Assembly (NCBI GenBank): GCA_015258065.1
Contig: JABZIZ010000006.1
Location: 52,431-116,430 of the forward strand
DNA: 64,000 nucleotides
Direction: 5' to 3'
From: Lachnospiraceae bacterium
GTDB lineage: Bacteria; Bacillota; Clostridia; Lachnospirales; Lachnospiraceae
Positions within the stretch are counted from its first letter, which is position 1; each line of letters begins with the position of its first letter. Positions 9,997 through 18,611 of the stretch are shown here, in pieces. Position numbers and translations under genes: made by a program. The notes below the pieces were generated by a model, which was given only the letters and a program-made list of their open reading frames with translations, was not told where the DNA came from and did no database searches.

Positions 9997-10729
9997 TTGG
10001 TTTCCATTTCAAAAAGAGGAAAGCATGTGTGAAAAAGTGCTGTTCTGTTTTCATCATGCAGGCGGTGCGGCATCTTGCTATCATCCGTGGGCGAAATGGA
10101 GTGAAGAGCTTGAAGTAGTACCATGTGAGCTTCCGGGGAATGGATGCAGGATGAGTGAAAAATTCTGCTTTGATATGAAATGGCTGGTGCAGGAAGTGAG
10201 TAGGGAAATTTATAAGTATTCCATGGGAAGGAAGGTCTATCTATATGGACACAGCCTTGGTGCTCTTATGGCATTTCTTGTTTGTCATGAGCTGGAACAT
10301 CAATATCGATTTGCACCAGAACTTTTGATAGTGGCAGGAAGACATGCTCCGCAGGAGATCCACAGCAAGACATATCACTCGGATATGGGGTTGGATGCAC
10401 TCGAGAGGGAGTTGAGGCGGCTTGGTGGAACTCCGGAAGAGGTTTTTGAGGATCCGGAGGTGAGAGCATTTCTGTTAAAAAAAGTGAGAAAATCTTACCA
10501 GATCAACGAATCCTTTGTATATCAGGAGGAGATTATAAATACTGATATTATTGCACATTGTGGAACAAAGGACGAGGATGCCACTTGGGACATGATTGAC
10601 AGATGGCGTGAAGTTACCAATGGTGATTTCTATGCAAAGTCATATGAGGGCGGGCATTTCTTTGGACTGGATCAGGGAAGAGATTATTTCTCAGATCTTA
10701 CAAATCAAATAAAAGGGAGGAAGAGATGA
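9986..10729 (+). CDS. Type II thioesterase (alpha/beta hydrolase)
   Basis: This 247-residue protein is of the GrsT/PchC/IrpT type, which hydrolyses wrongly loaded acyl groups from NRPS carrier domains. FCFHHAGGAAS near the N-terminus and YGHSLGALM (nucleophile elbow GxSxG, residues about 88-96) are typical, and a C-terminal EGGHFF supplies the histidine. GGAGGAAGG at 9971-9979 sets the ATG at 9986, which overlaps the upstream gene by 11 bases. The visible NRPS has no cis thioesterase, so this enzyme could edit or, less usually, assist release. The family call is firm. Confidence 0.92.
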   Translation: MRNSWFPFQKEESMCEKVLFCFHHAGGAASCYHPWAKWSEELEVVPCELPGNGCRMSEKFCFDMKWLVQEVSREIYKYSMGRKVYLYGHSLGALMAFLVCHELEHQYRFAPELLIVAGRHAPQEIHSKTYHSDMGLDALERELRRLGGTPEEVFEDPEVRAFLLKKVRKSYQINESFVYQEEIINTDIIAHCGTKDEDATWDMIDRWREVTNGDFYAKSYEGGHFFGLDQGRDYFSDLTNQIKGRKR

Positions 10730-11364
10730 TGAAGATTATGGAACAGATTGAACGGGGAGAGGAATTTAATGTGTTGAGTGACGAGAGTTTTTTTGTAGAT
10801 AAGCAGCGATGTGAAGACATCTGCTTTCAGTACAATATGATTCCGCCATCAAAGATTACGGAGAGAAATGAACTGCTAAGGACACTCTTAGGGAAGGCGA
10901 CGGATTCGTTTTGGATCTTGTCGCCGTTTCATTGTGAGTATGGATACAATATCGAAATTGGAAATGACTTTGCGTCAAATCATAATCTTGTGATCATTGA
11001 TGCTGCAAAAGTGAAGATCGGAGACAATGTGTTGATCGGACCAAATACTGGAATTTACACATCCGGGCATTCCTTGGATCCGGTGAAGAGAAAGCAATTG
11101 GTTTCTTACGCGAAGCCGATCACGATCGGGGACAATGTTTGGATCGGTGGAAACTGTGTGATTCTGGCAGGTGTGACGATTGGAGAAAATACAGTTGTAG
11201 CTGCTGGAAGTGTAGTGACGAAAAGTCTTCCGGCAAATGTGTTGGCAGCAGGGAACCCATGCAGGATAGTTCGTCCACTGACAGCAGAAGCCAAGGAAGA
11301 GTGTGAGGTAAGGAGCGAGCAGAAGGAGCGTGAAAATAATGCGTATTGCACAGATCGTGTATAA
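10726..11364 (+). CDS. O-acetyltransferase of the maltose/galactoside (LbH) family
   Basis: This 212-residue left-handed beta-helix acetyltransferase has hexapeptide repeats (KIGDNVLIGP, TIGDNVWIGG, TIGENTVVAAGS) and the catalytic histidine in TSGHSLDP, as in Maa, LacA and NodL. These enzymes transfer acetyl from acetyl-CoA to a hydroxyl. GGGAGG lies five bases before the ATG, which overlaps the thioesterase stop. The C-terminus is about 20 residues longer than usual and rich in Glu, Lys and Arg. Because it sits inside the NRPS operon, it probably decorates the product or an intermediate, though sugar acetylation cannot be excluded. Confidence 0.85.
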   Translation: MMKIMEQIERGEEFNVLSDESFFVDKQRCEDICFQYNMIPPSKITERNELLRTLLGKATDSFWILSPFHCEYGYNIEIGNDFASNHNLVIIDAAKVKIGDNVLIGPNTGIYTSGHSLDPVKRKQLVSYAKPITIGDNVWIGGNCVILAGVTIGENTVVAAGSVVTKSLPANVLAAGNPCRIVRPLTAEAKEECEVRSEQKERENNAYCTDRV

Positions 11365-11986
11365 AGTAGATCATTTGACGCAGGCAGTCAAGGCTGCCGA
11401 GAAAAAAGGCTACATGGTTGAGTATGGGCAAAAAAAGAATCCATATAATGCATTTATTTATTTTCCGGAAGGACCTTACATTGAATTGATGGAAAACACA
11501 GGAGTTCCTAACTTTATCAAATTTTTTATGAAGGTCTTTCGACAAAGAAGATTGGCAAATAGGTTTGAAATATGGGATCGGGAGAGAGAAGGTCCACTGG
11601 GCATTGGAATTGAGGTCGAGCGTGAGAAAATAGATCTCATAGGAGAATTCTTAAAAGAAAAGAAAATTAATTCTTTTAAAATTCCTATTCGACGCGTAGA
11701 TGTCAATGGAAAGAGTAATGTGTGTTATTCTCTGTTTCCGGAAAATACAAGAATGCCATTTTATGTAACCAAATATTTTAATGAAAAGAGCAGAGAACAT
11801 TATATTCATGAAAATGGAGCAACAATGGTTGCAAAGGTAAGGATTGTGCTCGAGGAAGCAGAATATAAGATTGTTTCAGAGCTGTTTACAAGGTTTGATT
11901 TATGGAATGATTTAGGAGGCGAACTTCAGTGTGGTGAACGGGGATTTGAACTGGAACTGAAAGGGAAGAAACATGATAGAATTTAA
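11339..11986 (+). CDS. Glyoxalase-like (VOC superfamily) protein
   Basis: About 215 residues. The N-terminus (QIVYKVDHLTQAVKAAEKKG) and the following strand with PYIELME match the first half of a vicinal-oxygen-chelate domain of the 'glyoxalase-like' type; the second half is less clear. ATG 11339 is preferred over GTG 11330 because GGAG lies at 11325-11328. It overlaps the acetyltransferase end by 26 bases and the next ATPase start by 14, so it belongs to the same transcript. VOC proteins can be metal enzymes or binding and resistance proteins. No function is proposed beyond a link with the NRPS product. The call rests on one motif region only. Confidence 0.6.
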   Translation: MRIAQIVYKVDHLTQAVKAAEKKGYMVEYGQKKNPYNAFIYFPEGPYIELMENTGVPNFIKFFMKVFRQRRLANRFEIWDREREGPLGIGIEVEREKIDLIGEFLKEKKINSFKIPIRRVDVNGKSNVCYSLFPENTRMPFYVTKYFNEKSREHYIHENGATMVAKVRIVLEEAEYKIVSELFTRFDLWNDLGGELQCGERGFELELKGKKHDRI

Positions 11987-13469
11987 GGACATATCCTTTT
12001 GTTATGAAGGGGAAGAAAATCAGGAAAAGAAAGCGGTGGTGGACATTACGCTCTCAATAAAAAAGGGAGAGTTTGTTGTGTTAGCAGGTGGTTCGGGAAG
12101 TGGAAAAACAACTCTGACTCGCATGATCAATGGGCTGATCCCAGACTGTTTTGCAGGAAAATTTCAGGGAATGTTACGTGTGGCGGGACAGGATCCGAGC
12201 CAGTTACTTACTGTTCGGATGGCAGAGCTGGTTGGAAGTGTATTTCAAAATCCGAAGAGCCAGTTCTTTCAGGTCAACAGCTTGAGTGAATTGGCATTCC
12301 CGCTGGAAAATCGGGCGGTTCCGCCGGAAAAGATTCTTGCAAGGATGGATCGGGTGGTCGATCAGTTGCATATGCGGGCACTGGTTGGTCGGAATATGTT
12401 TGAATTGAGTGGTGGTGAGAAACAAAAGATTGCGATTGCCAGCGTCTGCATGTCCGACCAGGACATCATCGTTTTGGATGAACCATCCTCAAACCTTGAT
12501 ATGGCAGCGATCCGGGAACTGCGCAAGGCATTGATGCTTTGGAAAGAAGAAGGTAAAACGATTGTGATCGCAGAGCATCGCCTGTTTTTCTTGTGGGATC
12601 TGATCGATAAGCTGGTAATTATGGAGCGCGGCAAGATCCACAAAATTTATGAGCAGGATGCGATTAGTCTGATAACGGAAGAAATCCTCAACGAGGCGGG
12701 TATCCGTTCTTATGATTTGGGATGCGTTGTAGCTGCGGAAAGGGAGGAGAAGGGAAAAGAGCCGTCCCTTCGAATCGAGCAGCTGAAGTTTCGCTTTGGA
12801 CATTCACAGCGGGGAATCCAGGTGGAGGATCTGATCTTTTTCAAAGGGCACATTGCGGCGATTGTTGGAAACAACGGTGCGGGAAAATCGACATTGATAC
12901 GCTGTTTGTGTGGATTAGAAAAGAAGTGCGAGAGCAGTCTTTGGCTGGACAATATACCGGTAAAACAGAGCAAGATGCACACGCACTGTGCAATGGTGAT
13001 GCAGGATGTCAATCATCAGTTGTTTATGGAGAGCGTGCAAAAGGAGCTGCTATTTGAATTGAAACGGAGTGGAAAATCTCAGGAGGAATGCGAGAAAATC
13101 AGTGTCGAATGGTTGGAACGAATGAATCTTTTGGAGGAGAAAGAAAGTCATCCGATGGCAATCTCCGGTGGGCAGAAGCAGCGGGTTGCGATCACAAGTG
13201 CTATGCTCTCAGGCAAAGAGGTGGTGTTGTTTGATGAGCCAACCAGTGGGCTGGATTATGCGCATATGCAGCGTGTGGCATCTTACATCAAAGAGTTGGC
13301 AGCGCAGGGGAAAACGCTCATACTGATCACACATGACCTTGAACTGATTTTGCAAACCTGTGATGATATCATACATATCGAAGGGGGTGCGGTCAAAGAA
13401 GCATATCCGCTGGACAGTCAGGGAGAAGCAAAGGTTAGAAAGTGGTTTTTGGATGCACTGTGTGAGTAA
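11973..13469 (+). CDS. Double ATP-binding cassette protein, EcfA/CbiO-like
   Basis: This 498-residue protein has two complete nucleotide-binding domains in tandem. The first has GGSGSGKTT, LSGGEKQKIAIAS and VLDEPSSNLD; the second has GNNGAGKST, ISGGQKQRVAITS and LFDEPTSGLD. Tandem ATPases of this sort (YkoD-like) energise energy-coupling-factor vitamin and metal importers together with a T component and an S component. Neither partner gene is seen in this window. It overlaps both neighbours (14 bases upstream, 17 downstream). In this context it may drive uptake or export of the thiazoline product or its metal complex, with partners encoded elsewhere or upstream of the window. The fold is certain; the role is inferred. 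Confidence 0.88.
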   Translation: MIEFKDISFCYEGEENQEKKAVVDITLSIKKGEFVVLAGGSGSGKTTLTRMINGLIPDCFAGKFQGMLRVAGQDPSQLLTVRMAELVGSVFQNPKSQFFQVNSLSELAFPLENRAVPPEKILARMDRVVDQLHMRALVGRNMFELSGGEKQKIAIASVCMSDQDIIVLDEPSSNLDMAAIRELRKALMLWKEEGKTIVIAEHRLFFLWDLIDKLVIMERGKIHKIYEQDAISLITEEILNEAGIRSYDLGCVVAAEREEKGKEPSLRIEQLKFRFGHSQRGIQVEDLIFFKGHIAAIVGNNGAGKSTLIRCLCGLEKKCESSLWLDNIPVKQSKMHTHCAMVMQDVNHQLFMESVQKELLFELKRSGKSQEECEKISVEWLERMNLLEEKESHPMAISGGQKQRVAITSAMLSGKEVVLFDEPTSGLDYAHMQRVASYIKELAAQGKTLILITHDLELILQTCDDIIHIEGGAVKEAYPLDSQGEAKVRKWFLDALCE

Positions 13470-14151
13470 ACCGGAGAAATTAGAGATCTATCTGTTGGAT
13501 ATCGAGCAGATAAATGAACACAGTATGGCGGTATTGGAGGAGTATCGAAAGCGAAGGCAGATTCCGTGGCAGCAGTATCTGCATGAGGAAGATTGGCAAC
13601 GATATCTGTTGTCACATACGATAGTGGAATTGATCGGTAGGTACAAAGGATACTGGGGTGCGAATATTGAAATTAGAAAAAATAGCTTTGGTAAGCCCTA
13701 TGTTTACGGAGCGAGCACATATTACAATATTTCCCATTCGGGCAGGTATATTGTATTTGCATATGATAAAAACCAGATAGGGATTGATCTCGAGAAAATA
13801 TCATCATGGGCACCGGAGGTGATGCAGTCTTGCTATACCCAGGGAGAAATTGCGTATGTATCTAGTGCGGATGGGGAAGTGCGGGATCGCAGGTTTATTG
13901 AGGTGTGGACACGCAAGGAAAGCTATCTGAAATGTCTGGGAACTGGAATCTGCGAGGAAATGAATGAGATCGACACGCTTGCGAAGAAGGCCCGACTTCC
14001 CGATGGGAAAGCATGTTACATTCAGACGATGCACCGAGAGGAATATGTGATATCAATTTGTGGAAATGGCGGCGAATATAGATTGAGATTGGTTGAATTA
14101 CAAGAATGTGTAAAGCAAGCAAGTATATTTCTAAATTTCCTTGAAAATTAA
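13453..14151 (+). CDS. 4'-phosphopantetheinyl transferase, Sfp type
   Basis: About 232 residues. It attaches the phosphopantetheine arm of CoA to the serine of carrier domains and so should activate the NRPS at the start of the operon. The family motifs are GIDLEKI (Mg-binding Asp and Glu, residues about 110) and RFIEVWTRKESYLKCLGTGI (residues about 150-170, WxxKE signature). The frame is open further upstream, but ATG 13453 or GTG 13462 gives a normal N-terminus and a short overlap with the ATPase. It is the last gene of the operon, followed by an insertion sequence. Confidence 0.92.
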   Translation: MHCVSKPEKLEIYLLDIEQINEHSMAVLEEYRKRRQIPWQQYLHEEDWQRYLLSHTIVELIGRYKGYWGANIEIRKNSFGKPYVYGASTYYNISHSGRYIVFAYDKNQIGIDLEKISSWAPEVMQSCYTQGEIAYVSSADGEVRDRRFIEVWTRKESYLKCLGTGICEEMNEIDTLAKKARLPDGKACYIQTMHREEYVISICGNGGEYRLRLVELQECVKQASIFLNFLEN

Positions 14152-14206
14152 CTCTCACTGCATGCACCCAGTGGAGACAAAAATCTCGAGTTTAGAAGCA
14201 AAATCG

Positions 14207-16001
14207 GCGTAACCCTTGAAAATACTGGGCTGTGCCGATTTCTCTGTATAGAGTAACAGATCCTGTTTTAAGCTTTTTGAAGAAAGTGCTCGCACACTCT
14301 CGTAACTTTAGTCATGAGTTAGTGAACTACAGTCAATAAATTAGTGTCTGCTGAGCAAGCATAAGAAGTTCAGTTTTCCTTGAAAACACGACATCTCCGG
14401 GCCCTACGGCGGTAAAATAGATGCAAGGATTCGAATCAAATCCCTCATCTTTTTTGCAGTTTCTTACATCTATATTTCACTTCCGGAGCCAGAAAACCAT
14501 GTACAAAGCAAAAGATAATTCAGACCCGTCGTTCCTTGATTTTAACCAGCCGCTTGGCCTCCATATGAATCCCGACAACCGCTGGGTCCGGCTTGCACAG
14601 CTGATCCCTTGGGATGAGTATGAAGCCCGTTACGCATCGCACTTCACAAGTACGCTTGGAAATGTGGCGAAGCCCTGCCGCATGGCCCTCGGTGCTCTGA
14701 TTATCCAGAAGAAACTCGGCTTCTCCGACCGGGAACTCGTAGAAGAGATCACGGAAAATCCGTATCTTCAGTACTTCATCGGCCTGCCGGGATATCAGGA
14801 GGTTCCCCCGTTTGATGCGACTACTCTGGTCTCCTTCCGGAAGCGGTTCAATGTCGACATGTCCATCTTCATGAACGAGAAGCTTCTGGAACAGCGCAAA
14901 GCCAAAGCGGAAGAAAGAAAGAAAAAGGCGGAGAACGAAAAGAAGGACTCCGACAACAAGAACCATCCTTCCGGCGGCTCCGGTACTTCCGAAGCGGATC
15001 AATCCGATCTTTCTTCCGACTCCCCGGACGGGAAAGCGGACAGCGCCGAAGCAGAAAAAAAGCCAGACAATGAGGGAACCCTGATCCTCGATGCGACCTG
15101 TGCTCCTTCCAATATCCGGTTCCCGCAGGACTTTTCCCTGCTGAATGAGGCAAGGGAAGATCTTGAGGAGATCATCGCACGGATCTGCAGAGAGTATGGC
15201 GAACATCGCCCCAGAACTTACTGCAGGATTGCAAGAAAGAACTACCTGAATCTTGCGAAGAGCAAAAAGCGCGGTTCGAAGAAAATCCGGCGGGTTATCC
15301 GCAGGCAGCTCGGCTTTGTAAAACGGGATCTCGGATATACCGACGGGTACCTTGCAAAAGGATACAGGCTGCAGAAGAAAGAAGAAAAGCAGCTGGGTAC
15401 CATCCGGCAGGTCTACGAACAGCAGAAATATATGTTCGATAAGAAGACCCACCGTGTGAAGGACCGCATCGTGAGCATCTCGCAACCATACATCCGGCCG
15501 ATTGTCCGCGGAAAAGTCAAAACACCAGTGGAATTCGGGATCAAGTTTGATCTCAGCCTGGACGAATACGGCATGGGGAGAATTGAGGAGATCACCTTCG
15601 ATCCTTACAACGAATCCGAGGTCCTTCAGGGCGCTGTGGAATCCTACAGAGCGAGAAATGGTCATTATCCGGAGCGTGTTCTTGCAGACCAGATCTATCG
15701 GAGTCGTGCAAACAGGCAGTACTGCAAGGCACATGGGATCCGGTTATCGGGTCCCAGGCTTGGTCGGCCAAAGGAGAAGCTTACGGCTGCCGAAAAACAT
15801 CTTGAGTACGTTGACAACACAGACCGGATCGAGGTTGAACGTAGCTTCAGCTTAAGCAAGCGATGCTATGGCCTTGGCCTGATCAAAACGAAGCTGGAAG
15901 ACACTTCCTATGGGGCAGTGGGCCTTTCTATCTTTGTGACGAACCTGTTCAGGATCCTGGACAGGGAGGTCCGATTATTTTTTGCTATTTTCAAGGTACG
16001 C
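14207..16001. mobile_element. IS1182/IS5-like insertion sequence
   Basis: A single transposase gene is bracketed by imperfect inverted repeats. GCGTAACCCTTGAAAATA at 14207-14224 matches the reverse complement of TATTTTCAAGGTACGC at 15986-16001 with two bases of difference in length. The outer borders and any target duplication could not be fixed by eye. The right repeat falls inside the transposase reading frame, so the true edge may lie further right. A hairpin AAATCGGC/GCCGATTT (14201-14241) surrounds the left repeat. Confidence 0.5.
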
Positions 16002-16046
16002 ATTACAGGTGCAGGTATGCACCTTGGTTATTTCATGGCAAGCTGA
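14499..16046 (+). CDS. DDE transposase, IS1182/IS5-like
   Basis: About 515 residues from ATG 14499 (GGAG at 14485-14488). An upstream ATG at 14421 is in frame but the family usually begins MYK. The catalytic triad is visible as LDATCAPSN (first Asp), VLADQIYRS (second Asp) and RIEVERSFSLSKR (Glu). The N-terminal DUF772-like domain includes AKPCRMALGALIIQKK. A charged, low-complexity linker of about 60 residues (rich in Glu, Lys, Ser, Asp) lies between the N-terminal and catalytic parts. The last 15 or so residues may be encoded by flanking DNA beyond the inverted repeat. The gene appears intact. Confidence 0.88.
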   Translation: MYKAKDNSDPSFLDFNQPLGLHMNPDNRWVRLAQLIPWDEYEARYASHFTSTLGNVAKPCRMALGALIIQKKLGFSDRELVEEITENPYLQYFIGLPGYQEVPPFDATTLVSFRKRFNVDMSIFMNEKLLEQRKAKAEERKKKAENEKKDSDNKNHPSGGSGTSEADQSDLSSDSPDGKADSAEAEKKPDNEGTLILDATCAPSNIRFPQDFSLLNEAREDLEEIIARICREYGEHRPRTYCRIARKNYLNLAKSKKRGSKKIRRVIRRQLGFVKRDLGYTDGYLAKGYRLQKKEEKQLGTIRQVYEQQKYMFDKKTHRVKDRIVSISQPYIRPIVRGKVKTPVEFGIKFDLSLDEYGMGRIEEITFDPYNESEVLQGAVESYRARNGHYPERVLADQIYRSRANRQYCKAHGIRLSGPRLGRPKEKLTAAEKHLEYVDNTDRIEVERSFSLSKRCYGLGLIKTKLEDTSYGAVGLSIFVTNLFRILDREVRLFFAIFKVRITGAGMHLGYFMAS

Positions 16047-16063
16047 AGAACTGCTCAGCTCAC

Positions 16064-16606
16064 CGTAGAAATCGAAAATATCGATTTAATCAGCAGACAC
16101 TATTTAATGATGCCGTTCAGGAGTTTATTAAAAAGCGCACGGAACTTGCAAACTATTTCGAGACGGATCATAAGGGGGACATCTTCGATTATATTCCGCC
16201 GTAGAGAACGAACCAGATTTTCACCCCTAAACGTGTCGTAAAAGATATGGTGGACCAGCTTGAACAGAAAAATCCGGGATGCTTTGATGACCCGGACGCA
16301 ACGTTCACAGATCTTTACATGAAGTCTGGTCTGCACATTACGGAAATCGTGACACGGATTTATCAGAGCAAACGGATGCAAGTCTTATTTCCGGACAGCG
16401 GGAAGAGACTGAACCATATCTTTGACAAACAGGTGTACAGCTGCGCACCGACAGAAATTATCTATCGCATCTGCTTACGTTACGTTCTTGGATTTAGCGA
16501 CACGATTTCGATCAGCAAGCACAACATCAAGCTCTGCGACACGCTACAATATGCAAAAGATGGAACGCTGAAAGTGAAACTGGAGGAACTTTTTGATCTG
16601 AGATGA
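16064..16606 (+). pseudogene. DNA methylase remnant (N6-adenine type)
   Basis: One reading frame, interrupted by an in-frame TAG at 16202-16204, encodes the middle and end of a protein with IFTPKRVVKDMVDQLE and FTDLYMKSGLHI. These resemble the target-site and SAM-binding regions of N6-adenine methylases in restriction-modification proteins. No start or catalytic NPPY region is present and the 5' part is missing, next to the insertion sequence. The nonsense codon and truncation make it non-functional. The family call is by motif resemblance only. Confidence 0.55.
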
Positions 16607-16645
16607 TTTCATAAGACGAAGCCTTGCGATGCGGTTTTCCATGAT

Positions 16646-16942
16646 TTGACTTTCGTAGCCTCCACAGGAGAAAGTGATAGCAGTTTTGAAATGCGTTATG
16701 AGGATGAGAACATCTGGCTGACGCAGAAGATGATGGCGGAACTGTATGATGTGGATGTTCGTACAATCAATGAGCACATCAAAAAGATATACAGTGATGG
16801 AGAGTTGACAGAATCGGCAACGATCCGGAAATTCCGGATAGTTCAGGCGGAAGGTACACGGCAGGTCAGCCGGGACGTTTTTATATGGACTCTGAGAATG
16901 AAAAACTTGAAATGTTTCAAGAAAAATCTACGAAAACCTTGA
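16646..16942 (+). pseudogene. RhuM-like protein fragment
   Basis: The segment ENIWLTQKMMAELYDVDVRT, followed by INEHIKKIYSDGEL, is characteristic of the N-terminal domain of the virulence RhuM / DNA-binding family. The following stretch (about 16860 on) no longer resembles the family, and the large C-terminal domain is missing. It is therefore a remnant. It lies in a decayed interval (16050-17095) between the insertion sequence and an intact ATPase. Confidence 0.6.
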
Positions 16943-17095
16943 AATCATTCAAGTTTTTCGTAGACTACTTGCAGGTTCTATGGTACGCTGAAACCAATCA
17001 GGAGTCAAAGTGCGAAGCGTATCCGCACACAGATGCCTTTCAGGGTGCGAATCAGTGGCTGTGGCAGCCTTTTCATGAAGCCGGGAGACGGAATT

Positions 17096-18403
17096 ATGTT
17101 CAGAAAACTTTACCAGACATTAAAGAATTGGGAGAGTAGCCAGACTCCGGAACCACTGATGGTGGTAGGCGCAAGGCAGGTAGGAAAAACATGGATCATA
17201 AAAAAATTTCTGGAAGAAGAATATCCGGAATATCTTTATTTGAATCTGGAGGAACAAAGGGATATTGCTTCTGTCTTTGAGGGGAATCTTAGCCCGGAAA
17301 CTCTGTTTTTGCAGATTAGCCAGCTGCTGGGAAAAAGAATTACGGAAGAAATTCCGATCTTTTTTGACGAGATACAAGTCAGTGAAAGGGCCATTACTTC
17401 TCTGAAATATTTCTGTGAGTCGAATAAAAATTACCGAATCCTTTGTGCGGGGAGTTTGCTGGGGGTGAAGCTGAATCGGTTTCAAAGCTCTTTTCCTGTA
17501 GGCAAGGTGAGAATCCTGCATATGTATCCAATGGATTTTGAGGAATTTCTCATCGCAGGCGGGGAGAAGCTGCTCCGTGACGGGATTCAAGAGGCTTTCT
17601 ACCAAAAAAAACCGGTGGCAGAGGGCATTCACAGGAAGGCACTTCAACTGTATCAGGACTATCTTTTTGTAGGAGGGATGCCGCAGGCGGTTCTATCTTA
17701 CCTGAATCATGGTCGCAATGCCTCAGAACCGGACGAAGTGATTTATGAGAGCCTGAGGCTGTCTTATCTGGCAGATATGACGAAATATGTGAGCAGTCCG
17801 GCAGAGGGAGTGAAGATCAGCGAGGTGTATCGGTCTGTCCCGCGACAGCTGGCCAGGGAGAATCCCAAATTCAAATATGCGGACGTCAGACCCTATGCGA
17901 ACAAAAGAGATTTTAGAGCGCCCCTAGACTGGCTTTCTGCATCCGGAATGGTTTACCTCGTTCACCGGGTAGATGCCCCCCTCATGCCGCTTGGCGGATA
18001 TGAAAACAAGGATCATTTTAAAGTATATCTGTCGGATACGGGTCTTCTTTCTAACCTGTGCGGTTTACGATACGCCGATTTGCTGCCGGATTGTCATAAT
18101 ATTTATAAGGGTGCGGTAACGGAAAACTATGTGGTACAGCAGCTGGCATCCGCAGGGAAGGGGCTTTTTTATTTCAAACCGTCAGACAGTATGGAAGTGG
18201 ATTTGCTTCTTGAGAAGGGCGGCACAGTCGTGCCGGTGGAAATCAAGTCCGGGAGACATAAAAGGTCCACCAGCTTGAGAAACTATAGAGAAAAATACAG
18301 TCCCGAAGAGGCCATTCGTCTCTCCGAGCGGAATTTCGGCAATCAGGACGGTCTATTTTTCGTGCCCCTGTATGCGGCATGGCTGTTGGGAAGGAAAAAA
18401 TAA
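17096..18403 (+). CDS. AAA ATPase with DUF4143 domain
   Basis: 436 residues from ATG 17096 (GGGAG about nine bases upstream); the frame is open further upstream but through decayed DNA. Walker A is GARQVGKTW and Walker B IFFDEIQ, followed by LCAGSLLGVKL, the layout of the AAA_14 family. The C-terminal part, with FKVYLSDTGLLSNL and a VDLLLEKGG...VPVEIKSG stretch, is the DUF4143 domain with a PD-(D/E)XK-like core. The biological role of this family is not established; it is common and variable in gut bacteria. A second member lies at 23599-24825 on the other strand. Confidence 0.88.
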   Translation: MFRKLYQTLKNWESSQTPEPLMVVGARQVGKTWIIKKFLEEEYPEYLYLNLEEQRDIASVFEGNLSPETLFLQISQLLGKRITEEIPIFFDEIQVSERAITSLKYFCESNKNYRILCAGSLLGVKLNRFQSSFPVGKVRILHMYPMDFEEFLIAGGEKLLRDGIQEAFYQKKPVAEGIHRKALQLYQDYLFVGGMPQAVLSYLNHGRNASEPDEVIYESLRLSYLADMTKYVSSPAEGVKISEVYRSVPRQLARENPKFKYADVRPYANKRDFRAPLDWLSASGMVYLVHRVDAPLMPLGGYENKDHFKVYLSDTGLLSNLCGLRYADLLPDCHNIYKGAVTENYVVQQLASAGKGLFYFKPSDSMEVDLLLEKGGTVVPVEIKSGRHKRSTSLRNYREKYSPEEAIRLSERNFGNQDGLFFVPLYAAWLLGRKK

Positions 18404-18440
18404 AAATCATGCCAAGAAATACTTTATAAAATCTTAAATA

Positions 18441-18469
18441 TTGACAAAATAATATTTTTATAGTATAAC
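18441..18469 (+). promoter_or_regulatory. Sigma-A promoter of the PTS operon
   Basis: TTGACA at 18441-18446 and TATAAC at 18464-18469 are separated by exactly 17 bases, in an AT-rich stretch just before the antiterminator RNA site. It is the best-looking promoter of the left half of the window. Confidence 0.8.
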
Positions 18470-18487
18470 TATCCCATAAATATTGAC

Positions 18488-18560
18488 GGATTGTTACCGA
18501 AAGGGCAAAACCAGATTCTACGGGCAAGGAAGGACTTGTCTGTAAAGTTTGGTTTTTTTA
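18488..18560 (+). promoter_or_regulatory. Ribonucleic antiterminator (RAT) and overlapping terminator
   Basis: GGATTGTTACC starts the site at 18488 and GGGCAAAACC follows, matching the conserved two halves of LicT/SacT/GlcT-type RAT hairpins. The 3' half (AAAACCA, 18507-18513) can instead pair with TGGTTTT (18550-18556), which is followed by a T-run: a rho-independent terminator. The two structures are mutually exclusive. The protein encoded immediately downstream is the matching antiterminator, so the operon should be autoregulated by substrate supply through the PTS. Confidence 0.82.
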
Positions 18561-18611
18561 TTTTTCTCCCGAAAGATTATATCGTCTTTCTCATTTGTGA
18601 AGGAGAAAAAC

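Noticed and set aside
14520..15734. 404-codon open frame on the minus strand opposite the transposase
   Set aside because: It is antisense to a clear DDE transposase, shows no family motif and has no ribosome binding site.
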